Source: Timema cristinae (lineage: Eukaryota; Arthropoda; Insecta; Phasmatodea; Timematidae). Taken from it: DNA of 64,000 nucleotides. Both the position numbers and the translations under genes were made by a program. The stretch is from assembly GCA_039000515.1 (NCBI GenBank), contig JBCFYV010000100.1:26594818-26658817 (forward strand). Reading direction: 5' to 3'. Under the pieces are notes generated by a model. The model searched no databases, was not told the origin of the DNA, and saw only the letters and a program-made list of their open reading frames with translations. Shown here in pieces: positions 35,001 through 47,091 of the stretch. Position 1 is the first letter of the stretch. Each line of letters starts with the position of its first letter.

Positions 35001-36955
35001 AATGAAAAACAAGTTTGTAATTCGATTTGAAACATCCTTGACATATTTGTTTTAATTAGAGGTCGCCATGGGAAGTAAATTATTTTCTATGTTTGTACTG
35101 AAGCAATATTTCCTATTAAAACAAGTTTTTAAAATGTCACTAACGAGGGTGGTGTGTAATGCACATTTCCGTCAATTTATAAAATGCCTGCGACAAATAC
35201 ATCAGCCCAAAGAAGTTTTTCCAAAAGTGGGCTACTGTACCCATGGGGTATGCGAAGGGGTTTGAGAAGTTTGCTGACATACCACTAAGTTTTAATCATT
35301 AACACATATTTTTAAATAATGCTGTGGATTTTTATTAAACATTTTCCCTGTCATAATTTTGTTCAGCTTACCACCAAAGATTTATTAAAATTTGGAACTA
35401 CTGGTATGCTTTAAAAATAAGGGTGTATAAAGGGGGGGAATGGAAGGGGGAGGTTCCATAACACCATATATTAAAGTACTTAAACCTTCTATTGGCTAAA
35501 GGTAAAATAAAATTCTAGGAACAACCCCCTCCGCTCTTTCTACGCCTTGTTTAAAATAGCTACCCCCACCTTAACCAATATGAAGAGTCATGGCCCTGAA
35601 AGTGGTACAGTACATGATTGGTGGCCATCAGATAACCCAAAACAAATCAATTTGTGGTTAGGCTATATTGAAAGGAGAGTAGGTCCAGGTTCGATTCCCG
35701 ACCAGGTGTAGTGAGGATGGCTATTTTACAAGTATTATAAGACTGCCTTATCACACTTCAAGCACAGCCTCTATTAATTCTTCAGAAATTAGTTACAATA
35801 TGGAACATTGTAGATTCGAAAATAAACGCGAAAGAACTCGACATTTAAAAAACCCACTTGCTTTATTTATCTCCTCAGCTGTTAACTTATAGATGACAAA
35901 ATTTTTACAGCTAGAGAACAAGATTTGGCGCATTGTTATTTCAACTGCCAAATCAAGGAAGGTTTTCTTTTGGCCATCCGAATGAACGACAATTTGGATA
36001 GAAACTCATCTTCACTCAAATTTGAGCTTGATTATTTAAACTACATATTTTAATCAACTATTTATACAGAGACGATATTGTGTATTTTGAGTACCGGCGG
36101 ATGGAGACTAAAATTAACTAATCTGAGAATAAAGGTAATGTGCCAGCATCAAGGAACTAAATGGTGTAAAAACCATTCTTAGTGCACACGGCGGATATGA
36201 ACTCCAAGCCGAGGTCCAGAGTTCACATTGCCACTATTTTATTTCTACCAAATTCCGTGTGTTTCAGTTTTTTCCAGAAGGAATTACCATTTTCACAGGC
36301 AGCTTAGATGGAAGAAAAGGTAATAAGATTTCCTTTTTAATTGACTAATGTGAAGTCAGCTTATGTTTAAAAGAGGGTTGTTTTTGTTCGTGTTTGAATC
36401 TGCGTGCTTCGTTAGTTCACTCTTTCGTCTAATCAGTTAAAACAGTATCAGTTAAATGTCCCAAGTTAAATATACTAATACTTTTACTGGATTTTGCAAA
36501 ATTCCCTGTGTTTCCCCTGCGCGTGGCAACCTTGAGACCTTAATTTATAAAAACTATTCTATCAAAAATATTTGTAATAAATCATTTCAACAACTAAATT
36601 ATGTGTCATCTTCTGAGAGCAAAATATTTTGTAAAGCCACCACGTGATTTGAGCATAGGCCTACATACCTGTTCAACCAACATTAATTCCATTAGTATTC
36701 TGTCAAGTGAAGACTGTGCAACGAGCGCACCTACCTTCATGTCCTGTATGAGTAACACAAGGTAGGTAATAGACGTGGTTCTGTCAGCCACAGGCATCAA
36801 TACAAGTAGGCTACTGCGGCCAGTTCGTTAGCATACAACTAATCTAAAGTGGAAAATAGTATAATAGAGAGTTTACCTCATCACGTGTAGCAATGGGGAA
36901 AACCGCTGTACTATACTAACTACTTTTGGAACCCCCTTACTTCCCTCCATCTAGG
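35001..36955. other. AT-rich DNA with weak SINE and TTCCCTG remnants
   Basis: GGTTCGATTCCCGACCAGGT at 35690 is a B-box-type SINE remnant. GCAAAATTCCCTGTGTTTCC then GCGTGGCAACCTTGAG at 36497-36535 is the end of a TTCCCTG-rich element. An open frame of 65 codons at 35068-35265 matches nothing I know. Confidence 0.4.
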
Positions 36956-36966
36956 CCGGTTGAGAT

Positions 36967-37255
36967 TAAATTATTATTATTAATAAATATTAGCACCGCG
37001 TCTTACTACCCATTCGGGTTATACGCACTTACGCTAATGTGTAATGGTAGGGTGATTGTGAGATGAAATGAAGGACCTACAGTTTAACGTGGAATCCGAA
37101 CCACGGTGGAGGCCTGGCATTCCCCACATTCACAAGATGTCTTGTCAGAGGTGAAGGAAGGGTTTGGTACAGATAAATCTGTGCCCGGACGAGGATTGAA
37201 CCCCGGCCGCCAGCACAGAAGTCTTGACACCTTACCCCTAGACCACCAGGTCACC
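36967..37255 (-). mobile_element. SINE1 copy, full length
   Basis: Minus-orientation SINE1 ending CCACCAGGTCACC. The flanks GTTGAGATT (about 36958) and GTTGATATT (about 37257) look like an imperfect 9 bp target duplication. Confidence 0.93.
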
Positions 37256-37649
37256 CGTTGATATTCAAACCTCGACCTGCCCATAAACTGTGTTTAAAGC
37301 ACTAGACTTAATATATAGGCCTACTGGAATGCCTGTGATATAGAGACCGGTGCTCGAATCTAGGTTCGGTGCACTCGGTAGATTTCCGTAAATAGTTTAG
37401 AATCGCCAGGAAAAACTAGTACTAAACAGTGCAACATTGATTAAGTGTACATTTTATTTGATATTTATTCCAAAATGAATATCAGGGGCCAATAAAAGGT
37501 TGAGCTTCCATCCAAAACAAACTTAATTCTACGGTGATTAATTACTGTGTGTTGTATAGGTGGAGAAAGCTCAGTCTACTCGTAGTCAGGACAGGACTGT
37601 CACGCATTGTTTGCCCTGCCCACAACCCACGAGTCGTCCCTGGAGTAGG

Positions 37650-37762
37650 ATTTGGTATCGAAAGAAAAGTATCGATACTGTAGGCCTACTCATGTTATCG
37701 GGAAGAAAAATATCGATACCATACTAGTATCGATAACAAAATATCTGTATCGAAAAGCATAT
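37650..37762. repeat. Cluster of TATCGATA-type palindromes
   Basis: Within about 110 bp there are GGTATCGAAAG, AGTATCGATACTG, AATATCGATACC, AGTATCGATAAC and TGTATCGAAAAG. TATCGATA is the DREF-binding core in Drosophila promoters, but clustered ATCGAT palindromes can also come from a degraded repeat. Another copy, AATATCGATATTG, is at 38422. Confidence 0.6.
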
Positions 37763-37936
37763 AAACTTTTCTGGGGCACCCTTGAATTAACTGGGTTCAT
37801 TGGGCTCTACAAAATCTAATTTTGTTTTGTTTGTGATGACCTTTCTCAATGATAATAGATAACGTAAGGGGTAGTAGACTTGTCACCACATCCCTCCCCG
37901 TCAGGCAACAGGCTCTATTGACCAACAAGGATTAAA

Positions 37937-38190
<254 letters not shown>

Positions 38191-38859
38191 AACAAGGATT
38201 AAAGAACTATGATTTAAGATGAGCTAAAAGAGATCGAATGCCTGAGTTGCAGAAAATGAGAGAATTGAGGAATAGTGTCATGTTCTTCCTACACAGTTCA
38301 CCCTAGAAAACATTATTTAAGTCCCAGGATGAGCGAAGATGACAAAAGAATTGTTTCTTTCGATACCAAAGTGTGAGTCCTAATAAATAAACAATAAGTA
38401 AAAGTACAGAGCTTACCAAGGAATATCGATATTGTGGGTGAATTTTCAAAACCTACCCTATGTAATAACTATATGTACAGAATACCATACATGGATTCAC
38501 TCACAATGGACAGAAGACATAACACTGTTAATGTGTCCATGACTTGTTCGACTATGCATCTATTGTACTCAAGTAATGTGGCGGTCTCAACATTTTAATA
38601 AGTGTTCAAAATGGCCATCTTTGGCCTGAAAACGCAATCCTGTAGTAGTATTGAGAGTGCCACACCCTTTTTGTCTTTGCATTCAAGCCGAAAATGGTTA
38701 TTTTAAACATTTTCTATATTTTTAGGAAACTTAACATTACTGGAGTACAAATGATGCTATAGTCTGAAACGAGGTAAAATGACAGGTTTATATAAAAATT
38801 GGTTTAGTGTCTTGTCCATTGCTAAACTGGACCCAATATGTTAAGGTACAACTGTATCT

Positions 38860-39125
38860 AATTGTGGTCTTGGGGTAAAGTGCTCATCTCGTGACCCGAT
38901 GTCCATAGGTTCAAATCCAGCTTGGAATGGACTGATTTTTCTCTAACGATAAAAATCCGTAGCACAACTTCCTTCGGAGGGGAAGTAAAGCCGTCGGTCC
39001 AATGTCGATTGTGGAGTGTAAAAGAACCCCGGAAGGGATGTGAAAATCTCTCCCGGCAAAATCGGAAAAACCTTTCAGTCTCCCTAAAGGAAATTATCAT
39101 GTGCTAATATAATCAGTCGGTTCAT
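38860..39125 (+). mobile_element. SINE3 copy (tRNA-derived, no shared tail)
   Basis: The head has TCTTGGGGTAAAGTGCTCAT (A box) and GGTTCAAATCCAGC (B box at 38909), then GATAAAAATCCGTAGCACAA, CTTCCTTCGGAGGGGAAG, TGTCGATTGTGG and AAAAGAACCCCGGAAGGGAT. Copies recur at 50355-50640 and 54705-54870. It lacks the CCCGAACGGG tail of SINE1/SINE2. Confidence 0.85.
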
Positions 39126-39540
39126 ATATTGCAAGGAAAATACCTCAAATAAATGAGAAAAAACTAAATGCAATTTGAAACACACAGACTCATCTAGCGC
39201 CAGCAAGTGTAACATGTTTGCACGAACCAAGGTCACCCAGACCTGTAATTTAACCTCCCGAACCAGAGAAACGAGGTAAGGACACGGGTGGGAAATGGGA
39301 TGTGCATTGGAATTTGTTAATCTAAGTCGTGTTCATTCAATCCCTGGAGATTGCATTCGGTAACCCCACCGCAGTCCACGTTCTTACTGCCATAAAGATA
39401 CCTTCAGTAGCGACATCCCGACACCTTCCAACGTGCACACTGTACAGAATAGACGTGAGCTTTTGTGAAAACACCTTTTGAAGTGTAGGTATCACGAGTT
39501 AAAGGCAGTATTTATTTTAAAACACTTTAATATTGTTTAC

Positions 39541-39665
39541 ATGGTGACCTCTAATATATGTCGAGTGTCTTGAAAATTAATGACAACTTTTTCTCTTCAT
39601 TTAAAAAGTTTGTAATCAAATGCCGCTATGCTAATGATATATTCAACAACCGTTGATACAAACAC
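39541..39665 (+). repeat. Interspersed repeat shared with 52556-52700
   Basis: GGTGACCTCTAATATATGTC, TGACAACTTTTTCTCTTCAT then TTAAAAAG, CCGCTATGCTAATGATATAT and TCAACAACCGTTGAT match the 52.6 kb copy in order and orientation. Confidence 0.75.
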
Positions 39666-40067
39666 ATGAATAAATTTAAACTAAGTTTGTAGTGAAACAG
39701 TATTTAATTTATTGTGATAAGAAAAAGATTTACTGTAAAAACTGCCCTTAGCTCGCGTTTTCTACACTTCCAACAAATTTAAATTAAGTTAAGCTGCATT
39801 CTGTAATAATTATGCCCCATAATTGAATTTAAACATAATAAGCATATTAATTCACTTTGATAAGGTTTTTTTTTTTGCTGTGCGCTTGAAATACCAAGAC
39901 TAATTTTTCATATAACATAGAAAATAATGAGATTAATTTTCAAACAGCAATACCAAAAATCTAAAGTTTAAGTAAAAGCCAAATAACCAAATTAATAGTT
40001 ACACAATTAAATCAGAACCGAAAATTTCACTGAAATGATTTTTTTTTAATTGTTCATTTATAAATAG

Positions 40068-40302
40068 GACCGGGATAGATTTATCTGATTGCCAAACCCT
40101 TCCCTCACCTCTGACAAAACTTGTATTAATCACAACTTGTGAATGTGTGAATGCCAGGCCTCCACCTGGTTCGGATTCCACGTTAAACTGTAGGTCCTCC
40201 ATTTCATCTCACAATCACCCTACCATTACACATTAGCGTAAGTGCGTATAACCCGAACGGGTAGTAAGACGGGTCTAATAATAAATAATAATAATAATAA
40301 TA
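40068..40302 (+). mobile_element. SINE1 copy (TTAATAC subtype), 5'-truncated
   Basis: Plus-orientation copy starting inside the head at GACCGGGATAGATTTATC and ending GGTAGTAAGACGGGTCTAAT. Flanks TATAAATA on both sides suggest a short target duplication. Confidence 0.92.
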
Positions 40303-41060
40303 TAAATATGAACCTATTCACAAAATGTGTTGTGCCGGCAAGGACTGCCCAAACCCTACGATATTCAAACCTAGCCCGGAATTTGGTTCAAATCCCGGCC
40401 ACGGGTGCACTAATAAGAAGGTAGACTACGCTAGGCAGCCATTTTTTGTTAGATCTTAGATCTGTAGCCACCCATAATAATTGTCGTGAGTTGATTTAAG
40501 GATATAAAATTTGTATGGTTCCAGATACAATAAATGTAAAGAGAATAACAAATTTAAAGTGGCATTATCAACTGCAAAATCACATCTCGTGCTCAATGAA
40601 CTGAATCAATACCCCGATGAATGCTAATAAGTTGATAATTAAAGTTTAACTCAGGGAAGAACACTGCCTAGAAAGACTAGCTATTTCAAAAAATAGAAAT
40701 AACCATTGTTTACTGAATCTCTACAAAGCCTAGTTCTGAATACGCCCAATTTTGAGCAACCACATCAATTCAAGACGCCAGATGGATCTAATTGATATGC
40801 AAACAGAACCAGGCAGATATTACAAATTTATTTTAAATTATCAAGACCATCTGTTCAATTTTTATAAGCCTAACCTAACGACTGTATTTTGAACTTTGAT
40901 CGTTTAGTATTTGCACAAGCCTAGGTTTACCTGTTTGGAAAGGGCCAAAGCCAGAAATTGAATAGAACTTCGGGCCTTTGTCATTTTAAAGCGTTCAATC
41001 CTAGGATTGAATAAAAAAAAATACATCCAATGGCAGTTTTCGGGCTTTGCGTCCAAAATT

Positions 41061-41076
41061 TGTGTGTGTGTGTGTG

Positions 41077-41104
<28 letters not shown>
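41061..41104. repeat. Compound (TG)n(GA)n microsatellite
   Basis: Eight TG units run directly into about fourteen GA units. The open frames on both strands here are caused by the repeat. Confidence 0.97.
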
Positions 41105-41107
<3 letters not shown>

Positions 41108-41379
41108 ATCATGAACCATCTAAATGGCATTATTTTCTTACAAATTACAATCAGGAGGACCCTCTCCCTACCAGAATCCATATATTTAGGCTACCTAGCG
41201 AAATTCTTGAGGGGAGAAAGAAGGCATTTTAGAGGACTTTAGGAAAGAAAATCGGGCTATACTTATCCGGTCTCGACGAGTGATTATGAAAGAACCACCC
41301 CTGGAAACACCAAGAAATAAACTGTCACTTTCTCTAGATCTAATAAGTATAAACCCGATGAACACATGGAAAATAGCGT

Positions 41380-41520
41380 CTATGAGTCCACGTTAGAGGC
41401 GGCGAGTCGACGGCAGCGCTCGAGCGGGAACCAGTGGCACTCCGCCCGGCACGCAGGCGCCCATAGCTCGGGAAACGCCCACTCGTCAAGCAATGCAAGT
41501 CACGCGTACAATCGGGAAAG
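41380..41520. promoter_or_regulatory. CpG-dense segment of about 140 bp
   Basis: Dense CG dinucleotides (GGCGGCGAGTCGACGGCAGC, CTCCGCCCGGCACGCAGGCG) inside AT-rich DNA about 3.4 kb from the N-terminal Imp exon. A 62-codon minus frame crosses it without recognisable features. Possible alternative promoter; composition only. Confidence 0.3.
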
Positions 41521-41529
41521 AAAATCAAG

Positions 41530-43850
41530 ACTATTAGTTTTTAACCGAAATAAAGTCAAGTCTTCAAATACTTATCAATACCACAAATATTGGAGAGGAA
41601 TAGAATAGAAGTGGTGGTTCGCATCCATAGACTAACCAAACGACAGTAACGAGATTACTTATAAGCAATATGATAAATACAAGGCGACCAATATGTGTCA
41701 AATTTACTAATGGAGGGGAAGAGGCTAATTAATGAGAATTACTGATGTGATTAAAGAATTGAAACTGCATCTAAATTAATTAAAATAAAGCGTTTAATAT
41801 GTTACTAGTTTGCCCTTAAGAAAATATATGGATATTATAAAATAGAGAATGAACTGCAGTGGCGAGGAGATCGATGTTCCGGTAGTAGGGTAGTTATTTC
41901 ATGCCCGATTAAATTCAAAGGAATCTTTTCTCGAGTACTAACATCCCCATAGCATTTTTCCTCCGCCACAGCCCCTAACAAGAGTTAAAAGCGACGTTGT
42001 CAAGTATTAAAAACTAATCAAAACTTTCATATTATTTTTCTTATAGAATAACATTTAGAAATTTTTTTTACCTATGTGTTTTACTGTGCGTGAGAATATG
42101 CTTATGTACTAAGTTCATAAATAGTTTAAGGTTAAATATGGAAGAATTATACCCATATATGCGTGGAGGGAGAGTGGAAACCCATTTTGGGGGGAAAACT
42201 CCAGTAAATCAGGCCGAAATTCGGACCGCGATCTCCGTCACCGGCAGTCATCTAATGCGAGAGAAGCGCCTTAGACCATTCGGGTACTAAAGCGGGTAAC
42301 TTTGCTTATATGCATAAAATAACGAGTAATTAACCCGTTAGTCCGCCATCTAACACAAATACAATCTACCTTTATGTTGGGATTAGCTTCTTATCGCGGA
42401 TGACAGATACTCTGGGGGATGGTTATATATTTACTATACAAAGTGAGACGAGTTTCAATAGAGGAAGGATAATCAAAACATTTTTCCACACAAGAAGCAT
42501 TATTTATCACTTGGGGGTTGTTTTTAAACTTAAAATAATCTAGTTTTCTTAGCTTTCTAATAGACAGTCTCAGTCTACCAGCTACCCTGACACCCTGACG
42601 CTTCGTCCCTGCTAAACTGTAGGTCTACAAATATTTTAACTTAGATCAAAACATTTATCGAGAGTTTTAAATCGATATTTACTCTAGAACTAAAAGACCC
42701 AATATCACCAATGTACATAAAGACTTATTTTAACGTTGACCAAAGTGTGTAATATTGTAATGACAAACATTACACTAATGTAAGAATCATTCAACATGGA
42801 TGTTAAACAAATACCCTTTTATAATTTATCAATACATTGTTTATAATGTAGTCTTAAATATTTTAAGAATATTTTATTTATTATCTTGCCTAAATGTGTG
42901 AAATGTGCTAATGGATCCTTGAAATCTTAATGAAGATATTCAAAAACATGGTTAAAAGTGTAAGGGCCTCATTTACATGGTACCGGAACAGGGACAGTTT
43001 ACTTAGTATTCTTCCTTGATATCAGGGTACTATTTTCAGGACCATTTGTTGAGCTTCAGCTGATACATTATGTTCATTCAAATGGTCAGACAACACTTAT
43101 GAATGCCCTAGTTATCTTAATAATTATCATGACGTATCCATGAGATAAATCCTGACAGGTATGATAATTTGTAAGGGTATAGAAACCATTACATAAAATC
43201 ATTCACCTACGTTTTCTTGAAAATGAATTGGCACTTAGGCCCATCATGAAATGTGGGTGAGGTACTTTAACCCATTTTTAAGCACTTTTGGTTGTTTCCT
43301 GTTTAGTATTAAATGAATATGACAATGTATAGAATTAATTCCACCAGTATTTTAACACTTTAATCTCTTTCTCTTATCAGACAGTTTTAACACACATGTA
43401 TTATTTTAAAATATGAACAAAACTTTCAATTCATATATATCTGATCTCATCTGGCAGTGGATTAATTTATTTCAAATATAATATAGTTATTAAATATTTA
43501 TATGGGTTAAAATATGTGCTAACGAGATCGGGGGATGAAATATATATTTTTGATCAAAGTTTGAGAACTTGATAGTAATATTTTCTTGTATCTTTGTTTA
43601 TCAATGTGAGTTAAGTTTTCATTTCTACGTGTCTAAAAGAAGTGATTCTTCAAAGAAATGTGTATTCTATAATTTACCTTATAAAAACTATTGCAATTTA
43701 TATAGGAAAAGAATAACTGAATAAAATAATATGATGTACAAGTAGTTCATAGAATTAGTTCTAATTTATTCCCCAGCCCCCCCCAAAAAATACAAGAAAA
43801 ATAAAAACAAAATAATTTAAGATAAACTTATAATATAGACGTGGCCAAAA
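41530..43850. other. AT-rich intronic DNA; one SINE2 remnant
   Basis: Besides the fragment at 42120-42298 I see nothing assignable in this stretch. Confidence 0.45.
42120..42298 (-). mobile_element. Diverged SINE2-like copy
   Basis: Minus-orientation body and head: ATATGCGTGGAGGGAGAGTG, GAAACCCATTTTGGGG, then ATTCGGACCGCGATCTCCGT and CGCCTTAGACCATTCGGGTA. Tail missing. Confidence 0.7.
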
Positions 43851-44846
43851 GAAAAACATTTAAAAGTTATTTGGTTGTCAAATATACAACTTTGAAATCG
43901 TGTCCGTGTCTATTATGCAAGATGAAATGAAAAACTTTCCGAAAGTTTAGAGTGAAATGTTGCCGCGCGAGCTCAAGGTCAGCCATCTTGTTAACGCGGC
44001 GAAAGGAATCCGGTCGTACTTCGTGCCGCGACAGAACTAACATGCGATCCAAACTTTATGAATCAAACAAGTTTCCTAGAAATAGGATGTCATTTCGCTT
44101 CTCGGTAAAGATTTAATACATCTACCCCCAAGTACCTACAATATACAAATTCGTTCAATCAAAATTGGAACAAGACTCATTAAAAGAATTAAAAAACCTA
44201 ACAGCCTAAATTATGTACTCAATTTTAAACTTTTTTTCCCCGGAAAATATTAAATAGGCTCTTGGTAACATTTTAAATATCAATTTTGTTAGCGGAAAAT
44301 TAAAACATGAGTTGGGAGCACTGTTCCGTGCTTGGTGCCACGTGGCCTACTAGAGAAACTAGGGAGGGGCCAATTGCGTATTAACTTAAAGTTCTTAGCT
44401 GAGTTTAGCAAAACAATAAGTACCGCTTTCCTTTCGTAAAAAAAAGAGTTTGTAGTAAAACCATTTCTGTTTAGCAATAAACTTAAAACGAAATTATTCG
44501 CTTTCAAATGACTAAACGGGAAATGTTACTTTCACTTGGCAGCATTGCTGCCACCGCGCCATCTTTAGTAGCACCACACATGAGCGAGTTGTTAGACAGA
44601 TATTTGTTTTATGAGGCAATTCATTCAAAACGTAGTCTTGGAAATTTCTATTTCCCCCCCCCCCCCCCCAGCCTTTCCCTCCATTTGTTTCAGACACTTA
44701 AAAGTGATCCAAGATTTTTTTTTAAATATACATCAAGTAGAATTAAAATGTTTCCATTAATTTCTAAAAATTACCGATAGTATTCATTCCTATTGATGGT
44801 CATATGAAATGTCGGACATTTAAACCGCGCCCCGTTCGATGCTTAC

Positions 44847-44938
44847 CTAACGGCGTCCTGTGCGGAGTCGTCGCTGTTCTCCATCTTGGCCGGCACAGTC
44901 ATGTTCGCGAGGTAGTCCTCTTCGCCACCAAACTCCAT
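44847..44938 (-). CDS. Imp: Probable N-terminal coding exon of Imp
   Basis: The exon reads MEFGGEEDYLANMTVPAKME then NSDDSAQDAV plus two bases (AG), followed by the donor GTAAGC. A TAA lies in frame 45-43 nt upstream of the ATG, which supports this start. The acidic 30-residue segment has no known domain. The phase (two bases left over) exactly fits the RRM2 exon, which opens with T, giving a Ser codon and ...QDAV-S-AAGKIVLSNIP. The strand is also the same. Assignment to Imp is inference: phase agreement has a one-in-three chance level, and the intron would be 34 kb. If right, this isoform enters RRM2 directly and lacks RRM1. It could instead belong to another minus-strand gene. Confidence 0.65.
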
Positions 44939-45060
44939 GGAAATAACACTGTCACCGGTAAACTCACTCGAGCACGATTAACTTCCACCACTGCAAGACA
45001 CACACGAGGCTGGTGACGTCAGCAAACACGGCCCTCATCGGCGCCATTACGTTCGACTCG
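44939..45060 (-). promoter_or_regulatory. 5' UTR/promoter zone of the N-terminal exon
   Basis: Upstream of the ATG (minus strand) lies GTGTGTCTTGCAG|TGG, a possible 3' splice site at 44991-44992 that would make this the second exon with a 52 nt leader. Just beyond is a perfect CRE, TGACGTCA (45014-45021), and CpG-rich GGCGCCGAT near 45045. Either this is the promoter, or the leader exon comes from 47.1 kb. Confidence 0.5.
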
Positions 45061-45069
45061 CTACACATT

Positions 45070-45435
45070 GTACCGAGCGACACGTTGATCTAACTAGTTA
45101 GTTATACATTAAACAGGACTGTGTGTACGACACGTTGATTTAACTAGAGTAATACATTCTAATGAACGACATGTGTGTATAGCACATCGAATTAATAGAC
45201 GATAGGACATATACAGTCTACAGAACGAAATTAGTGTAAGGCATGTTGATCTAACCAGAGTTATTCATTCTACAAAAGACGTGTGTACGGCGCGGTGATT
45301 TAACTAGAGCTATTTATTTTACATAACGAAATTTGTAAGCATCCTGCTTAAATTGTCTTTACCCTTTTAACTGGGGGTTATGTATTCTACAGAACGCTAT
45401 GTACAAAAAGTTGGTTTGACTGCCGGTATATATTG
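45070..45435. repeat. Degenerate tandem repeat, units of roughly 50-60 bp
   Basis: Recurring blocks: CGACACGTTGATCTAACTAG, CGACACGTTGATTTAACTAG, GGCATGTTGATCTAACCAGA, GGCGCGGTGATTTAACTAGA, alternating with TACATTCTAATGAACGACAT, TTCATTCTACAAAAGACGTG and TATTCTACAGAACGCTATGT. At least five units, strongly diverged. It starts right beside the N-terminal Imp exon's upstream zone. Confidence 0.8.
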
Positions 45436-47030
45436 CATAGTACTATAAGTGCTAATAGAATAAAGAAGTTTACTTTTGTTATTGTAAATTTTGCTCTAGA
45501 TAGCAATCAACTTAGATGGTGGAGGATATTTGCGTTACTGTTACTAGAATATTATTCTTGTAGTAAATACTTCAGGCATTGTCTAAGTCAGACTGTGTGA
45601 GCACAAAGATGATAAATAATATTTAATTTTGAAACCATCAATAAGGAAAAGAGTAGAATAATTTGCATCGATTTAAAAAAAAAATGTAAACCCAAATATA
45701 TGAAGTCAACATATCAAGCTTCCTAATGTTTAACCGATTCCTTTAGTTAAAAAATTAAAAAAATTATTTTTGACTTCCAATTTAATTATAACAAACTCGA
45801 ATATTTCCCAAAATAGTTAACTCAATCTTTATAATTAAGTAGTTTTTGTATGTTAAAGGTTATATTATTTATATTTAAATTATTTCAGTTCATTATTACA
45901 ACTTTTACAGATTTCCAAATTCATCAAATGTCAACGTCTTTTGGGCCTTATAATTTTGTTTAAATATTAATTCAATGTCCCATCACGAATTATTTAAGTT
46001 CTACCCAACCTCTCCTCTTCCCTTTAGTGGTGGTAAGCAACAAAACGCGATAGTCTCGTATCAAATTCTAAGATAAAATAATTCTAGAATAACACACCAA
46101 TACTTTTTAATCATATACAATACTGAAAATAAATTTGAAGAAATCTAAAAAAAGCAACCTCTTGAATGCCTTCAACTTATTAAAATATATGTACTAAAGG
46201 TTCGATTAGTCACTAACGGAATCAAGCGTATTTTTTTAAAATGTAATGACTAATTTAACCAGCAACTTAAGGGACAGGTTTGCACAATAAGCCTGGAAAG
46301 AACCAGTCTTACGGGAAGAGCCAGTAAAAATGTGGAAGGGGATGGGGGGGGTGCACTTGAATAATATAGTAAAATAACGTCAAAAGAGGGATGGGTCAAT
46401 ATACTACCATAAAAGGCTGCACTTGTTAAATGCATTTACGCCTGCAATGAGTTTATTGCGACCCAGTGGAGCGTTCGCTGCCAGCGACTCAGTCCACATA
46501 ACACGTAGGCCTATTTTCTTCTAAGAGTGACTGCGTTAAAATTAAATAATTCTGCAAATGAGCATGATTGGGTGTTGGGCAACATATTTGTTGAAAATAT
46601 GAAAGGACTCGTTAAAATAATCGGAATAGGCTGACTATTTAAAAAAAAAACTAAATTCCGCGTAGTTCCGGTTTGCTGACGTCTACCGCACGAGGAAAAA
46701 AAAATCAATTTTGTTAACATAACTAACGCGCACACTTGAAACACGTAATTCCCCTCCAACACTCCAGGTGGCGAGGAAACACACACTTATTTTAAATAAG
46801 GACGGAACGGCACGATATTATTCCGTTCCAAAAATTCTGTTGCAAACCCACGAAAAGGGCGTTTAAGATCACACCACCTGAGCCAAAATAAAACGCTCTG
46901 CGACTTACGTGATCCACAACACACTTTAACGCTATCACACACATACACCACACTATATTTTACTAAAGGAAAAAAAAATTGTATCCAAATAAGTTTTGTC
47001 ACTAAATCAGCACAGTGATGATACACCAGA
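45436..47030. other. AT-rich DNA; intron or upstream region
   Basis: No recognisable gene or named repeat. Minus-strand frames of 91 and 79 codons at 46511-46786 and 46787-47026 carry no domain I know. Confidence 0.4.
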
Positions 47031-47091
47031 CATGATGTAGCTCGGCCGAAACCAGCCGTACGAGAGGCAGTACGTTATTCCTAGAACTTAC

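Noticed and set aside
43867..44052. Minus-strand AAGATGGCTGACC followed by a 40-codon frame, resembling a first exon
   Set aside because: No donor follows the frame before its stop, and it lies downstream of the better-supported N-terminal exon; left as a possible YY1-type site only.
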